Source: Lachnospiraceae bacterium OF09-6
GTDB lineage: Bacteria; Bacillota; Clostridia; Lachnospirales; Lachnospiraceae
Reading direction: 5' to 3'
Assembly: GCA_003435055.1 (NCBI GenBank)
Contig: QUMM01000006.1
Location: 74,839 to 138,838 of the forward strand
Length of the DNA: 64,000 bases
The stretch's first letter is position 1. The number at the start of each line of letters is the position of its first letter. Both the position numbers and the translations under genes were made by a program. This document shows, piece by piece, positions 9,222 through 15,431 of this stretch. The notes under the pieces are model-generated. The model ran no database searches, was not told where the DNA came from, and was given only the letters and a program-made list of their open reading frames with translations.

Positions 9222-9486
9222 TTATGACCTCCTGAATATCCCTGTAAGGTACCGTCGTAAAAAGATTTCTGATATCATCCGCTATATCTAATGCCATAGC
9301 GATCTTCGTGAGGGATATCAGCGAAATCTGCCCTGAAGTCTCAAATCTTTTAATCGAACCATAACTCACCCCACTCATAGAAGCCAGCTTCTCCTGGGAG
9401 ATAGAACGACGCTTCCTGATATTTCGCACTCTCTGTGCAAGTTTCTGATCAAGTTCCTCTGCTGTTTCCCATATAAAATTTTCCAT
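9208..9486 (-). CDS. hipB: HipB-like XRE-family antitoxin/repressor
   Basis: This 92-residue protein carries an XRE helix-turn-helix at about residues 15-72, with RNIRKRRSISQEKLASMSGV then SYGSIKRFETSG. ATG at 9486 is preceded by GGAGGGCAAT. It lies directly upstream of and overlaps hipA, the normal antitoxin-first order. The promoter region just upstream holds two inverted AGATAAxATATTAT sites, which are candidate operators for autoregulation. Confidence 0.88.
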   Translation of the reverse strand: MENFIWETAEELDQKLAQRVRNIRKRRSISQEKLASMSGVSYGSIKRFETSGQISLISLTKIAMALDIADDIRNLFTTVPYRDIQEVINETK

Positions 9487-9502
9487 ATTGCCCTCCTTAT
9501 TC

Positions 9503-9559
9503 GGATAATATTTTATCTAAAACAGTCAGTTTTCATTCAAATTAGATAATATATTATAT
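9503..9559 (-). promoter_or_regulatory. Candidate hipBA operator: two inverted A/T-rich half sites
   Basis: AGATAAAATATTATCC reads on the minus strand at 9503-9518 and AGATAATATATTATAT reads on the plus strand at 9544-9559. They face each other with 25 bases between them, immediately upstream of hipB. Inverted sites in this position are what HipB-type repressors bind. Assignment rests on symmetry and position only. Confidence 0.45.
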
Positions 9560-9620
9560 ATGATTATTTTATCATTTATACGCTCTTAATACAACTTTTT
9601 TTAATTTAAGATAAAAAATA

Positions 9621-9645
9621 ATGAGGTCGCTATCCACGACCTCAT
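9621..9645 (-). terminator. Perfect 9-bp hairpin followed by T-rich tract on the minus strand
   Basis: ATGAGGTCG and CGACCTCAT flank a seven-base loop. On the minus strand the hairpin is followed by TTATTTTTTATC, which fits a terminator. No gene was found that it would clearly serve, other than the small open frame it overlaps on the plus strand. Confidence 0.4.
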
Positions 9646-9944
9646 CGTCCCCGTATTCCCCTTTTTTTCATACACAGCCAGTTAACCGCATCCTTTATCA
9701 GCAGAATGGCATGATGCCTCCTGGCTCTGATACATATAAGCAGATTGAACAGCTAGTTTTACAAAAATATTTTCCAAGTTTTTACTATGACTATAATCAA
9801 CTTCAACAAAAAACAGTTTCACAGGAAGAACAGTTAAGGAAACAGGATACTACTTTAAATGAAGTCACATCTGAAAACGAAGAGCTAAAGAAACAAATTG
9901 CTGCATTGCAGAAACAGCTTAAAAAAAACAATGATAATCAATAA
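9621..9944 (+). CDS. Hypothetical small coiled-coil protein (start uncertain)
   Basis: The open frame encodes up to 107 residues. The middle has a Tyr/Phe/Pro-rich stretch (PPGSDTYKQIEQLVLQKYF) and the C-terminal 45 residues form a heptad-rich coiled coil with ENEELKKQIAALQKQLKKNN. The first ATG lies inside the hairpin at 9621-9645 and has no ribosome binding site, so translation may begin at one of the ATGs near 9709-9712 or not at all. A plus-strand terminator hairpin follows the stop at once, which supports a real transcription unit. Function not recognised; it may be a remnant in this eroded region. Confidence 0.4.
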   Translation: MRSLSTTSSSPYSPFFHTQPVNRILYQQNGMMPPGSDTYKQIEQLVLQKYFPSFYYDYNQLQQKTVSQEEQLRKQDTTLNEVTSENEELKKQIAALQKQLKKNNDNQ

Positions 9945-9950
9945 CATTTA

Positions 9951-9986
9951 ATGGCACTCCCATCAATTCGGAAGTGCCACTTTTTT
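9951..9986 (+). terminator. Rho-independent terminator
   Basis: TGGCACT and AGTGCCA pair across a 14-base loop and are followed by CTTTTTT. It lies seven bases after the small coiled-coil reading frame. Confidence 0.7.
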
Positions 9987-10134
9987 AATCTTTCTTATAA
10001 AACTGCGTGCAATATCCGTCTGCTCTGAGAATCAGGCCCTCCGCCCAAGGCGGTGTCCTTCCCATCTGCTCACAGATTGCATCAAGGGAAACATCTTCCC
10101 GGCACTCAATAATCAGTTCATCATGGGAAATGCC
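9985..10134 (-). pseudogene. C-terminal fragment of a phage-type family A DNA polymerase
   Basis: One minus-strand frame reads GISHDELIIECREDVSLDAI, then CEQMGRTPPWAEGLILRADG and YCTQFYKKD before TAA. Family A polymerases carry the motif C 'HDE' near the C-terminus, and phage/prophage members end with a 'W-A-x-G-L-x-L-x-A-D/E-G' segment and a basic tail. Only about 49 residues remain. The upstream edge is a junction with a MATE transporter fragment at about 10134, so it is a deletion scar of a prophage or plasmid gene. Confidence 0.6.
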
Positions 10135-10292
10135 AGAGATACTGCTGACAATGCATTTTCTCCGTAGTGGCTTACAAACAAACTATCCACCACATTATAT
10201 AATGCACCAATCAACATAGATAACACCATTGGTGCTGCCATAGTAATCAAAAGCTTATTGACTGGCATGACTCCCATTTTATTTTCCTTCAT
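10113..10292 (-). pseudogene. MATE-family efflux protein, N-terminal fragment only
   Basis: ATG at 10292 with AGGAGGATGTG upstream begins a frame whose first residues (MPVNKLLITMAAPMVLSM, then ALYNVVDSLFVSHYGENAL) match the start of MATE transporters, including the complete paralogue at 11285-12652. After about 58 residues it runs into the polymerase fragment in another frame and stops at 10113. More than 85% of the gene is missing. It was clearly once expressed, given the intact ribosome binding site. Confidence 0.7.
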
Positions 10293-10321
10293 TCACATCC
10301 TCCTTTTAAGTAGTGTGCTAC

Positions 10322-10501
10322 CTATATATTCTTATTAAAGGTGTACACTATATACGAGTACACTTTTTTTTCGATATTTTCCAACATCTTTTCTGATGTC
10401 TTCAAAAATATTTCCACATGTTCTTCTGGAATGCCCTCACAGATTTTATCCGGAATATATTCTCAGCTCGGTAGATATGGATTGAATACTTGCTGCTTCA
10501 T
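10322..10501 (-). pseudogene. Chimeric remnant: GH43 glycosidase N-terminus joined to MarR C-terminus
   Basis: From ATG 10501 (GGAG nine bases upstream) the frame reads MKQQVFNPYLPS, then a TGA, then EYIPD. This is the N-terminal signature of GH43 beta-xylosidase/arabinofuranosidase proteins with the Trp codon TGG changed to TGA. In the same frame it continues as ICEGIPEEHVEIFLKTSEKM and LENIEKK, the C-terminal helix of a MarR regulator, and stops at 10322. Thirty bases further the MATE fragment begins, as expected for a marR-mate operon. A deletion joined two unrelated genes in frame and a nonsense mutation followed. Confidence 0.55.
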
Positions 10502-10644
10502 TCCTATCATCTCCTTGTAATATTTTGTTTTTTATCAAACACATCTTATCATAAAATCTGCATTGTCAAATTTGTATTTCATAAAGTGTATTTTCCATTT
10601 CACAAATAGTAGCTCGTTCTGATCTCTCTCAAATTTTCCAGACA

Positions 10645-10676
10645 GAAAAAATGTGAGCCATATTTCTATGACTCAC
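10645..10676 (-). terminator. Rho-independent terminator of the cytidylate-kinase-like gene
   Basis: On the minus strand GTGAGTCAT pairs with ATGGCTCAC and is followed by ATTTTTT. Position just downstream of the stop at 10684 fits. A near copy occurs at 6614-6649. Confidence 0.75.
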
Positions 10677-10683
10677 GCCTTTG

Positions 10684-11271
10684 TTATTTCATACATTCCA
10701 TAATGATCTTCTCGCATCTGTCATATCCGAGCTGAGAGCTGTTCAGACACAAAGTATAATTATCCGCTTTTCCCCATTTCTGCTCTGTATAATAATTATA
10801 ATTTGTCATACGTCTTTTATCTGTGTCTGCCATCATTTTGACAGCTTCCTGCTCTTTTACACTATATAAACGTCTGATGCGCTGTATTTTTTCCAGCATA
10901 TCCCCATGAATAAAGACATTCAGCACATCATTCCGATTTCTCAGAATATAATCTGCATTTCTTCCAATGATTACGCAAGACTCCTTCTCTGCCAGTTCCA
11001 ATATCACTTTTCTCTGCGCCTCATATACCATATCTTCTACCGATTTTCCTGTAATGTCACGTCCGATAAGTGCATATGCAAATACACCCTTTTTCGGAGA
11101 TAATTCTGCATTTTCCTGCACATATTCCGGTGATAAACCAGACTCTTCTGCAATCTGACTGATAATATTTTTATCATAATAGGCAATTTCCAGTTTCTTA
11201 GCGACTTCTTCTCCGATAAAACGGCCGCCGCTTCCAAATTCTCTGCTGATTGTAATGATTCTTTTTGCCAT
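10684..11271 (-). CDS. Cytidylate kinase-like family protein
   Basis: This 195-residue P-loop protein starts MAKRIITISREFGSGGRFIG, where the loop is GSGGRFIG rather than a canonical GxxxxGKS/T. It also has YDKNIISQIAEESGLS, CVIIGRNADYIL and RRMTNYNYYTEQKWGKADNY, all typical of the 'cytidylate kinase-like' group common in Lachnospiraceae. Start 11271 is chosen for AAGGAGGAATC upstream. It follows the MATE gene by 13 bases and is probably co-transcribed with it. The group is thought to be nucleotide-phosphorylating by homology; the substrate is not established. Confidence 0.85.
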   Translation of the reverse strand: MAKRIITISREFGSGGRFIGEEVAKKLEIAYYDKNIISQIAEESGLSPEYVQENAELSPKKGVFAYALIGRDITGKSVEDMVYEAQRKVILELAEKESCVIIGRNADYILRNRNDVLNVFIHGDMLEKIQRIRRLYSVKEQEAVKMMADTDKRRMTNYNYYTEQKWGKADNYTLCLNSSQLGYDRCEKIIMECMK

Positions 11272-11284
11272 ATCTGATTCCTCC

Positions 11285-12652
11285 TTACCGCAAAACAGCA
11301 ACCTTATTTTTTCTGATTTTCTTTAAAAATACATATCCGACAAAACATGAAATGACTTCCGTAATCGGAAAAGCCCACCAGATCAATGTAACTCCCAGCT
11401 GACCATTTCTGACAAACAACGAAAAGATTCCAGCCAATGGCAAGATGATGATCAGCTGTCTTAAAAGCGAAATCACCAAGGATTCCACACCGGCATTCAG
11501 TGCCTGATAAATGCCCTGATAAGCCACATTGATTCCGGCAAACAGAAAGCTGATCGAGATCACTCTCATTGCACTGATAAAATATTCTCTTGACTGTCCC
11601 GCATTAAACAGTGCGGCAAATGAGCCTGGGAAAATCTCTGTAATTACAATTCCCAAAATCATTAATGCAATGGTATAGATCAGGCCATATTGGATTCCAT
11701 CCTGAATTCTCTTTCTACTTTTCATTCCGTAAGCAAATGCAATAATTGGAGTAATCGCATCTCTCAGTCCAAAAGCAAGGAAGAGCACAAACTGCTGAAC
11801 TTTATAGAACAGTCCATAAGCTGTCTGTGCGGATGGATTGAACTTCAGAATCAGATTCATCACATAAACCATGATAGACATCAGCGCCTGAGCAATGATC
11901 GCCGGAAGCCCGATTGCATAGATTTCTTTTATAATGCCAGTATCCGGCTTCATGTATTTCACTCCATGTTCAAATTCCTTATTCAGTTTCATATGAAAGA
12001 TCAGCAGCAATACTGCGGATGCTACCTGACCAATTACCGTTGCATAGGCTGCACCTTTCACTCCCATTTCCGGGCACGGTCCAATCCCATAGATCATGAT
12101 CGGATCAAGGATGATATTTACAATCGCACCCACTACTTGTCCGATTGTAGAATAAAGAGAACGACCAGTTGCCTGCAATAGCTTTTCAAACAATGAAAAG
12201 AAAATAATACCAAAAGAAATCACACAGCATATTCTCAGATAACTGACTCCCATTTCGAGTACTTCTGCATCTACTGTCTGAGATGAGATATATGCTTTCA
12301 CACCAAAGATCCCAAACAATAAACAAACTACATAAATGATCACGCCAAGAAACAGACTGTTGCCTGCAACCTTTGCAGCTTTTTTACCGTTTCCCTGTCC
12401 AAGTGTCCTTGCCAGAAGTGCATTCGTTCCCACACCGGTTCCGACTCCCATCGCAACCATAAGCATCTGTACCGGGAATACCAGGGTCAGCGCATTTAAT
12501 GCCGCTTCACTGCCCACTCTCATATTTCCTACAAATGCACTGTCCACAATGTTATAGACCGCCTGCAATGCCATGGATAAGATCATCGGAATTCCCATTT
12601 GGATCATCAGCTTATTCACCGGCATCTCCTTCATCTTGTTACTTTCTGCCAT
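11285..12652 (-). CDS. MATE-family multidrug/cation efflux protein
   Basis: This 455-residue protein has about 12 hydrophobic segments and the MATE N-terminal pattern ([30 protein letters not shown]) repeated in the second half ([16 protein letters not shown]). It exports drugs or metabolites using Na+ or H+. It is the first gene of a unit with the cytidylate-kinase-like gene. A consensus promoter lies 170 bases upstream and the leader contains two terminator-like hairpins (see separate entries), so expression may be controlled by attenuation. The short MATE remnant at 10113-10292 is a distinct paralogue. Confidence 0.9.
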   Translation of the reverse strand: MAESNKMKEMPVNKLMIQMGIPMILSMALQAVYNIVDSAFVGNMRVGSEAALNALTLVFPVQMLMVAMGVGTGVGTNALLARTLGQGNGKKAAKVAGNSLFLGVIIYVVCLLFGIFGVKAYISSQTVDAEVLEMGVSYLRICCVISFGIIFFSLFEKLLQATGRSLYSTIGQVVGAIVNIILDPIMIYGIGPCPEMGVKGAAYATVIGQVASAVLLLIFHMKLNKEFEHGVKYMKPDTGIIKEIYAIGLPAIIAQALMSIMVYVMNLILKFNPSAQTAYGLFYKVQQFVLFLAFGLRDAITPIIAFAYGMKSRKRIQDGIQYGLIYTIALMILGIVITEIFPGSFAALFNAGQSREYFISAMRVISISFLFAGINVAYQGIYQALNAGVESLVISLLRQLIIILPLAGIFSLFVRNGQLGVTLIWWAFPITEVISCFVGYVFLKKIRKNKVAVLR

Positions 12653-12680
12653 TTTGTTTTAACTCCTCTCTTTTTCGCAC

Positions 12681-12815
12681 AAAAAAGTGCGCACCCTGTC
12701 ATATAAGCTGGACTTACGCTGACAGGCTACACACTTTTTTATGGCAATACTATATTTTAACAAATAAAAAACGAGTCGCTGGTAAACTGGATTTACGCTT
12801 ACTTGCTACTCGTTC
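12681..12815 (-). promoter_or_regulatory. Structured 5' leader of the MATE operon with two tandem terminator-like hairpins
   Basis: The predicted transcript starts near 12815. Hairpin 1 (12771-12813) closes with ACGAGT/ACTCGT and is followed by TTTTTATTTG. Hairpin 2 (12681-12740) closes with AAAAAAGTGYGY-type arms around CCTGTCA/TGACAGG and is followed by a T-rich tract. Both contain an apical mini-stem with the same top: GCGTAAAtccaGTTTAC in the first and GCGTAAGtccaGCTTA in the second. Two intrinsic-terminator-like elements with a conserved loop between a strong promoter and an efflux gene suggest attenuation or a tandem RNA sensor. No known riboswitch class was recognised. Confidence 0.5.
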
Positions 12816-12821
12816 GTTGTC

Positions 12822-12850
12822 ATTATATTTCCTGTTTTTCAAAAAGTCAA
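12822..12850 (-). promoter_or_regulatory. Sigma-A promoter for the MATE operon
   Basis: TTGACT at 12845-12850 and TATAAT at 12822-12827 are separated by 17 bases on the minus strand. This is an almost perfect consensus promoter and would start transcription near 12815, about 163 bases before the MATE start codon. Confidence 0.75.
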
Positions 12851-12917
12851 ACAAAATTTACCACTGCTCCGCCAACAGGAAAGCAGCAAATTTTCTAAAC
12901 TTTTTTCTGTATCGTCA

Positions 12918-13439
12918 TTACTCGTCCAATCTGCTTTGATTAATGTAATCAACAATCATTTTACAAATTTCCTGTTTTGGTTTTCCAAGTGCTACTCCCA
13001 GTTCCATATATAAGAGATTTTCTGCTATCTGAAAATATTTTGCATCCGTAGCAGTCCACTTTTTTCCCTGTGCAATTCTTTTTTGTTTCCGCTGATAAAT
13101 CATTTTTATAATAGCAACTAATGCTTCAGGATCATTCGCTTTTACTGCCACTTTATAATTCTGCTCTCTCATTTTTTCATTGTTTATCCATGCTGTCGGA
13201 ATATCCGGAATTCGTTTAATCAAATTCCATGCTTCTTCTTTTGTCAGACACAATCTCAGTCTTGAATCTGAGTTTGAAACAGGAACATATATTTTTCCTT
13301 TTTCATCTTCTACCGGCTTCATCAGATAATACAATTTATTACTATTTTCATCCTGCAGATTCAAATATAAAATATTCTCTATTTTACAAATACCTGTAAC
13401 TGGCTTACTAACAAAATCTCCTATTTCATATTCATGCAT
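12918..13439 (-). CDS. CarD-like/TRCF RNA-polymerase-interacting regulator
   Basis: This 173-residue protein begins MHEYEIGDFVSKPVTGICKI, the beta-barrel start of the CarD_CdnL_TRCF RNA-polymerase interaction domain, followed by LYYLMKPVEDEKGKIYVPVS. The C-terminal two thirds is helical and resembles the CdnL DNA-binding part, with a basic RKQKRIAQGKKWTATDAKYF segment. Proteins of this family bind the RNA polymerase beta subunit and stabilise open complexes. It has its own promoter at 13482-13510. The first six residues and the whole upstream region are duplicated before the neighbouring small gene at 13565-13786. Confidence 0.8.
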   Translation of the reverse strand: MHEYEIGDFVSKPVTGICKIENILYLNLQDENSNKLYYLMKPVEDEKGKIYVPVSNSDSRLRLCLTKEEAWNLIKRIPDIPTAWINNEKMREQNYKVAVKANDPEALVAIIKMIYQRKQKRIAQGKKWTATDAKYFQIAENLLYMELGVALGKPKQEICKMIVDYINQSRLDE

Positions 13440-13560
13440 ATACGATTCCTCCTGAAATTCAAGAATGCCTCGGCACTTTTAATTATAAAATCATTCCATT
13501 TTAATTTCAAAAGGGGTTTTCACTAAAAATACTTCTTCTGTTTTTAGTTATTATTACCAT
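13423..13560. repeat. Duplicated 5' control region, copy A (copy B 13768-13912, partial copy C about 14261-14311)
   Basis: Copies A and B share the start of the coding region (TTCATATTCATGCATAT on the plus strand), the TTCCTCCTGA ribosome binding site, the promoter and the upstream tract ending CTTTTTAGNNATTATTAC. In copy C the terminal tract TTTTTAGTCATTATTACC recurs, preceded by TTTTACATAATCTTTCGGAC, which resembles an internal piece of the 73-residue gene. Copy C is a decayed third member. Confidence 0.6.
13482..13510 (-). promoter_or_regulatory. Promoter of the CarD-like gene
   Basis: TTGAAA at 13505-13510 and TATAAT at 13482-13487 are separated by 17 bases. The same arrangement in near-identical sequence lies upstream of the next gene. 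Confidence 0.65.
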
Positions 13561-13564
13561 GCAG

Positions 13565-13786
13565 TTATTCTGTAAATGTATAACGTACAAAAGAACCGTT
13601 ATTATCTCCTGTTACTATTACTATATCACCACTTTCATTGCGCGTAATTTCCAGAACCGGATATCTTCCATTTTCTTTTACATATGCTTCCGGACTGGAT
13701 GCTTCTGCCTCAATCAAAGTTTTATTACTGTGTTTTTCTCCTCCACACGGATTTATTTCTTCTATAAAGATTTCATATTCATGCAT
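13565..13786 (-). CDS. Hypothetical 73-residue protein
   Basis: The protein starts MHEYEIFIEEINPCGGEKHS and has a mixed beta pattern (YPVLEITRNESGDIVIVTGD), without a recognised domain. GGAGGAACC precedes the ATG and a good promoter lies at 13827-13855. Its first six residues and its 5' region are shared with the CarD-like gene, so an upstream control cassette was duplicated, or the N-terminus was copied from that gene. Part of its sequence (the stretch around EASSPEAYVKENG) recurs in degraded form at about 14260-14290. Function not recognised. Confidence 0.6.
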   Translation of the reverse strand: MHEYEIFIEEINPCGGEKHSNKTLIEAEASSPEAYVKENGRYPVLEITRNESGDIVIVTGDNNGSFVRYTFTE

Positions 13787-13826
13787 ATCTGGTTCCTCCT
13801 GAGTTTCATTTTATAGATTCATTTTT

Positions 13827-13855
13827 ATTATAAAATCAGTTGATTTTTATTTCAA
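13827..13855 (-). promoter_or_regulatory. Promoter of the 73-residue protein gene (duplicate of 13482-13510)
   Basis: TTGAAA at 13850-13855 and TATAAT at 13827-13832, spaced by 17 bases. The sequence between and around these boxes is clearly homologous to the upstream region of the CarD-like gene. Confidence 0.65.
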
Positions 13856-13903
13856 AAGCAGTTTTTACCAAAATACACTTTCTACTTTTAGACATTATTA
13901 CTA

Positions 13904-14036
13904 TTATGCATTTCTCTTATCCTCTTCGAATGCATTGGCAGTCATTGCAATGATTGGAATATTAGCCTTTTCTTTATCAGCGAACTGACGGATCAGTTTT
14001 GTTGCCTGATATCCATCCATATTCCCAGGGTCACAA
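13904..14036 (-). pseudogene. Receiver-domain fragment of a response regulator/hybrid kinase
   Basis: The minus strand reads GNMDGYQATKLIRQFADKEK followed by ANIPIIAMTANAFEEDKRNA and a stop. 'MDGYxATxxIR' and 'PIIAMTANAFxED' are the loop after the phosphoacceptor and the T-loop of CheY-like receivers in hybrid kinases. No start, no acceptor aspartate and no C-terminal helix are present. It is a 45-residue relic. Confidence 0.6.
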
Positions 14037-14319
14037 ATATAGATGCACATAATATGGCTAACTTTTTTCCGCTATTGTACATATTCTTTTCTCCAAAACT
14101 CTGTTTTCACCAGGCATTGTGGTCTTTATGATGTTCTTGCCACCTGATCAAAATCAACTAGTATTACATCATAAAAAAACACTGTCAAACAGACAGTGCA
14201 CATCATTGCCTTTATTATACTCCCACATTCTACTGCACACAAGAAAAATCTTCCCTTCTCTTTTACATAATCTTTCGGACTGACTGCTTCTGTTTTTAGT
14301 CATTATTACCTTAATAAAG
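14037..14319. other. Non-coding stretch with gene relics
   Basis: No gene with a plausible start was found between the receiver relic and the terminator of the ferredoxin operon. The stretch holds the minus-strand hairpin at 14173-14198 and the partial copy C of the duplicated control region at about 14261-14311. Confidence 0.5.
14173..14198 (-). terminator. Rho-independent terminator (minus strand)
   Basis: CACTGTC and GACAGTG pair around a five-base loop and are followed on the minus strand by a run of seven Ts. Its gene is no longer identifiable; it may be a leftover of the degraded region. Confidence 0.6.
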
Positions 14320-14387
14320 AAAAAAGCACCGGCATAAACCAAATGTCATTCTTATCCAAACGACACTGGCATAAGCTGGCGCTTTTA
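14320..14387 (-). terminator. Terminator of the TlpA/ferredoxin operon
   Basis: A long imperfect hairpin on the minus strand (AAAGCGCCAGCTTATGCC against GGTTTATGCCGGTGCTTT) ends in TTTTTTC, 17 bases after the stop of the NapH-like gene. Confidence 0.65.
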
Positions 14388-14403
14388 CTATACTTTTTTA
14401 TTA

Positions 14404-15267
14404 TCACTGCTTTCGTAATCCGCAACTGATTGCCTGTACCGGGCATGCCTGTCTGCAGCGTCCGCAACGAATACATTCTAAGCTGTTCGCATCTTCCACC
14501 GGATTCACTTCCATCTGACAGACTTTTGCGCATTTTCCACAATGAACGCATTTTTCCATATCTACATGATAACGATAAACGGATACCTTATTGAAAATGG
14601 AGTAAAATGCCCCCAGTGGACAAATGTATCTGCAAAATGGTCGATATATGATCACAGACAACACAATTGTCACAATCAGAATTGCATTTTTCCATATATA
14701 CAGCCATCCGATTGCACCACGCATAGCCTTATTCAGCAACACCAGTGGCAGTCCCCCTTCCAGTGTTCCGGCCGGACAGATCAGCTTACAGAAATATGGT
14801 GCTCCCTGTCCCATGATATCGGTCACAAACATTGGCAGGATGATGACAAATACCAGAAAAATCACATACTTCAGCTTTCTCAGTACTTTATCCCCACGAA
14901 ACGTCCGAATCTTTTTCGGAAACGGGATCTTATTCAACAGATCCTGAATCAGTCCAAATGGACACAGGAAACCACAAACCAGTCTTCCAAGCAGTGCTCC
15001 CACAAAAATCAGAAATCCCACTACATAATAAGCAAATTTAAAGTTCCAGCTTCCAATAACTGCCTGAAGCGATCCAATGGGACAGGCACCCGTCGCACCT
15101 GGACAGGAATAGCAGTTCAGACCAGGTACACATACATTTTTCATTTTTCCCGTATATATTTTCCCGGTTACAAAACCAGATACATGCGAGTTCGTCAACG
15201 CCGCCCATACCGTCTGAACCGTATGGCGCGGCCAGTTTTTTATCTTTGTGTTTTTATCCAATTCCAA
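14404..15267 (-). CDS. NapH/RnfB-like membrane protein with 4Fe-4S ferredoxin domain
   Basis: This 287-residue protein has about five membrane segments and Cys-rich loops CSPCPGATGACP-like (CYSCPGATGACPIG), GFLCPFGLIQDLL and RYICPLGAFYSIF, as in NapH-type electron carriers. Two ferredoxin motifs follow at the C-terminus: CVHCGKCAKVCQMEVNP and CIRCGRCRQACP. It probably passes electrons across or along the membrane. The start appears to be TTG at 15265-15267, 14 bases inside the upstream small gene, implying coupled translation. It forms an operon with the CD1871A-like peptide and the TlpA thioredoxin, so a role in reducing an exported thioredoxin-like protein is a reasonable inference. Confidence 0.85.
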   Translation of the reverse strand: MELDKNTKIKNWPRHTVQTVWAALTNSHVSGFVTGKIYTGKMKNVCVPGLNCYSCPGATGACPIGSLQAVIGSWNFKFAYYVVGFLIFVGALLGRLVCGFLCPFGLIQDLLNKIPFPKKIRTFRGDKVLRKLKYVIFLVFVIILPMFVTDIMGQGAPYFCKLICPAGTLEGGLPLVLLNKAMRGAIGWLYIWKNAILIVTIVLSVIIYRPFCRYICPLGAFYSIFNKVSVYRYHVDMEKCVHCGKCAKVCQMEVNPVEDANSLECIRCGRCRQACPVQAISCGLRKQ

Positions 15268-15403
15268 TACACTCCATGCAAATATTTACAGCTTTTGTCA
15301 GAACCACCATCACTTCTCCACGGTATATTCCAAATGCCATCATCAGGACGCCCACCGCTGCCAGTGCAAGTCCGGCTCCTCTTGATTGTGTCAGTTTTTT
15401 CAT
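15254..15403 (-). CDS. CD1871A-like CxxC-motif small membrane protein
   Basis: A 49-residue peptide, MKKLTQSRGAGLALAAVGVL then MMAFGIYRGE, has a single membrane segment and a C-terminal CMEC (CxxC) motif. ATG 15403 is preceded by a weak AGGAG-like stretch (ACAGGAGTATCT). The pattern matches the 'CD1871A family CXXC motif-containing protein' that accompanies TlpA and NapH-type genes in clostridia. The CxxC may exchange electrons with its two neighbours, which is inference. Confidence 0.75.
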   Translation of the reverse strand: MKKLTQSRGAGLALAAVGVLMMAFGIYRGEVMVVLTKAVNICMECIGIG

Positions 15404-15431
15404 AGATACTCCTGTTCCTCTGCTGTGGCAG

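Noticed and set aside
12681..12815. Guanidine-type (mini-ykkC) tandem hairpin riboswitch
   Set aside because: The loops do not carry the ACGR sequence required for that class, although the tandem design and efflux gene are similar.
14542..15405. A 287-codon plus-strand open frame opposite the NapH-like gene
   Set aside because: Shadow of a conserved ferredoxin membrane protein; the composition (many His, Gln, Cys) is that of antisense reading.
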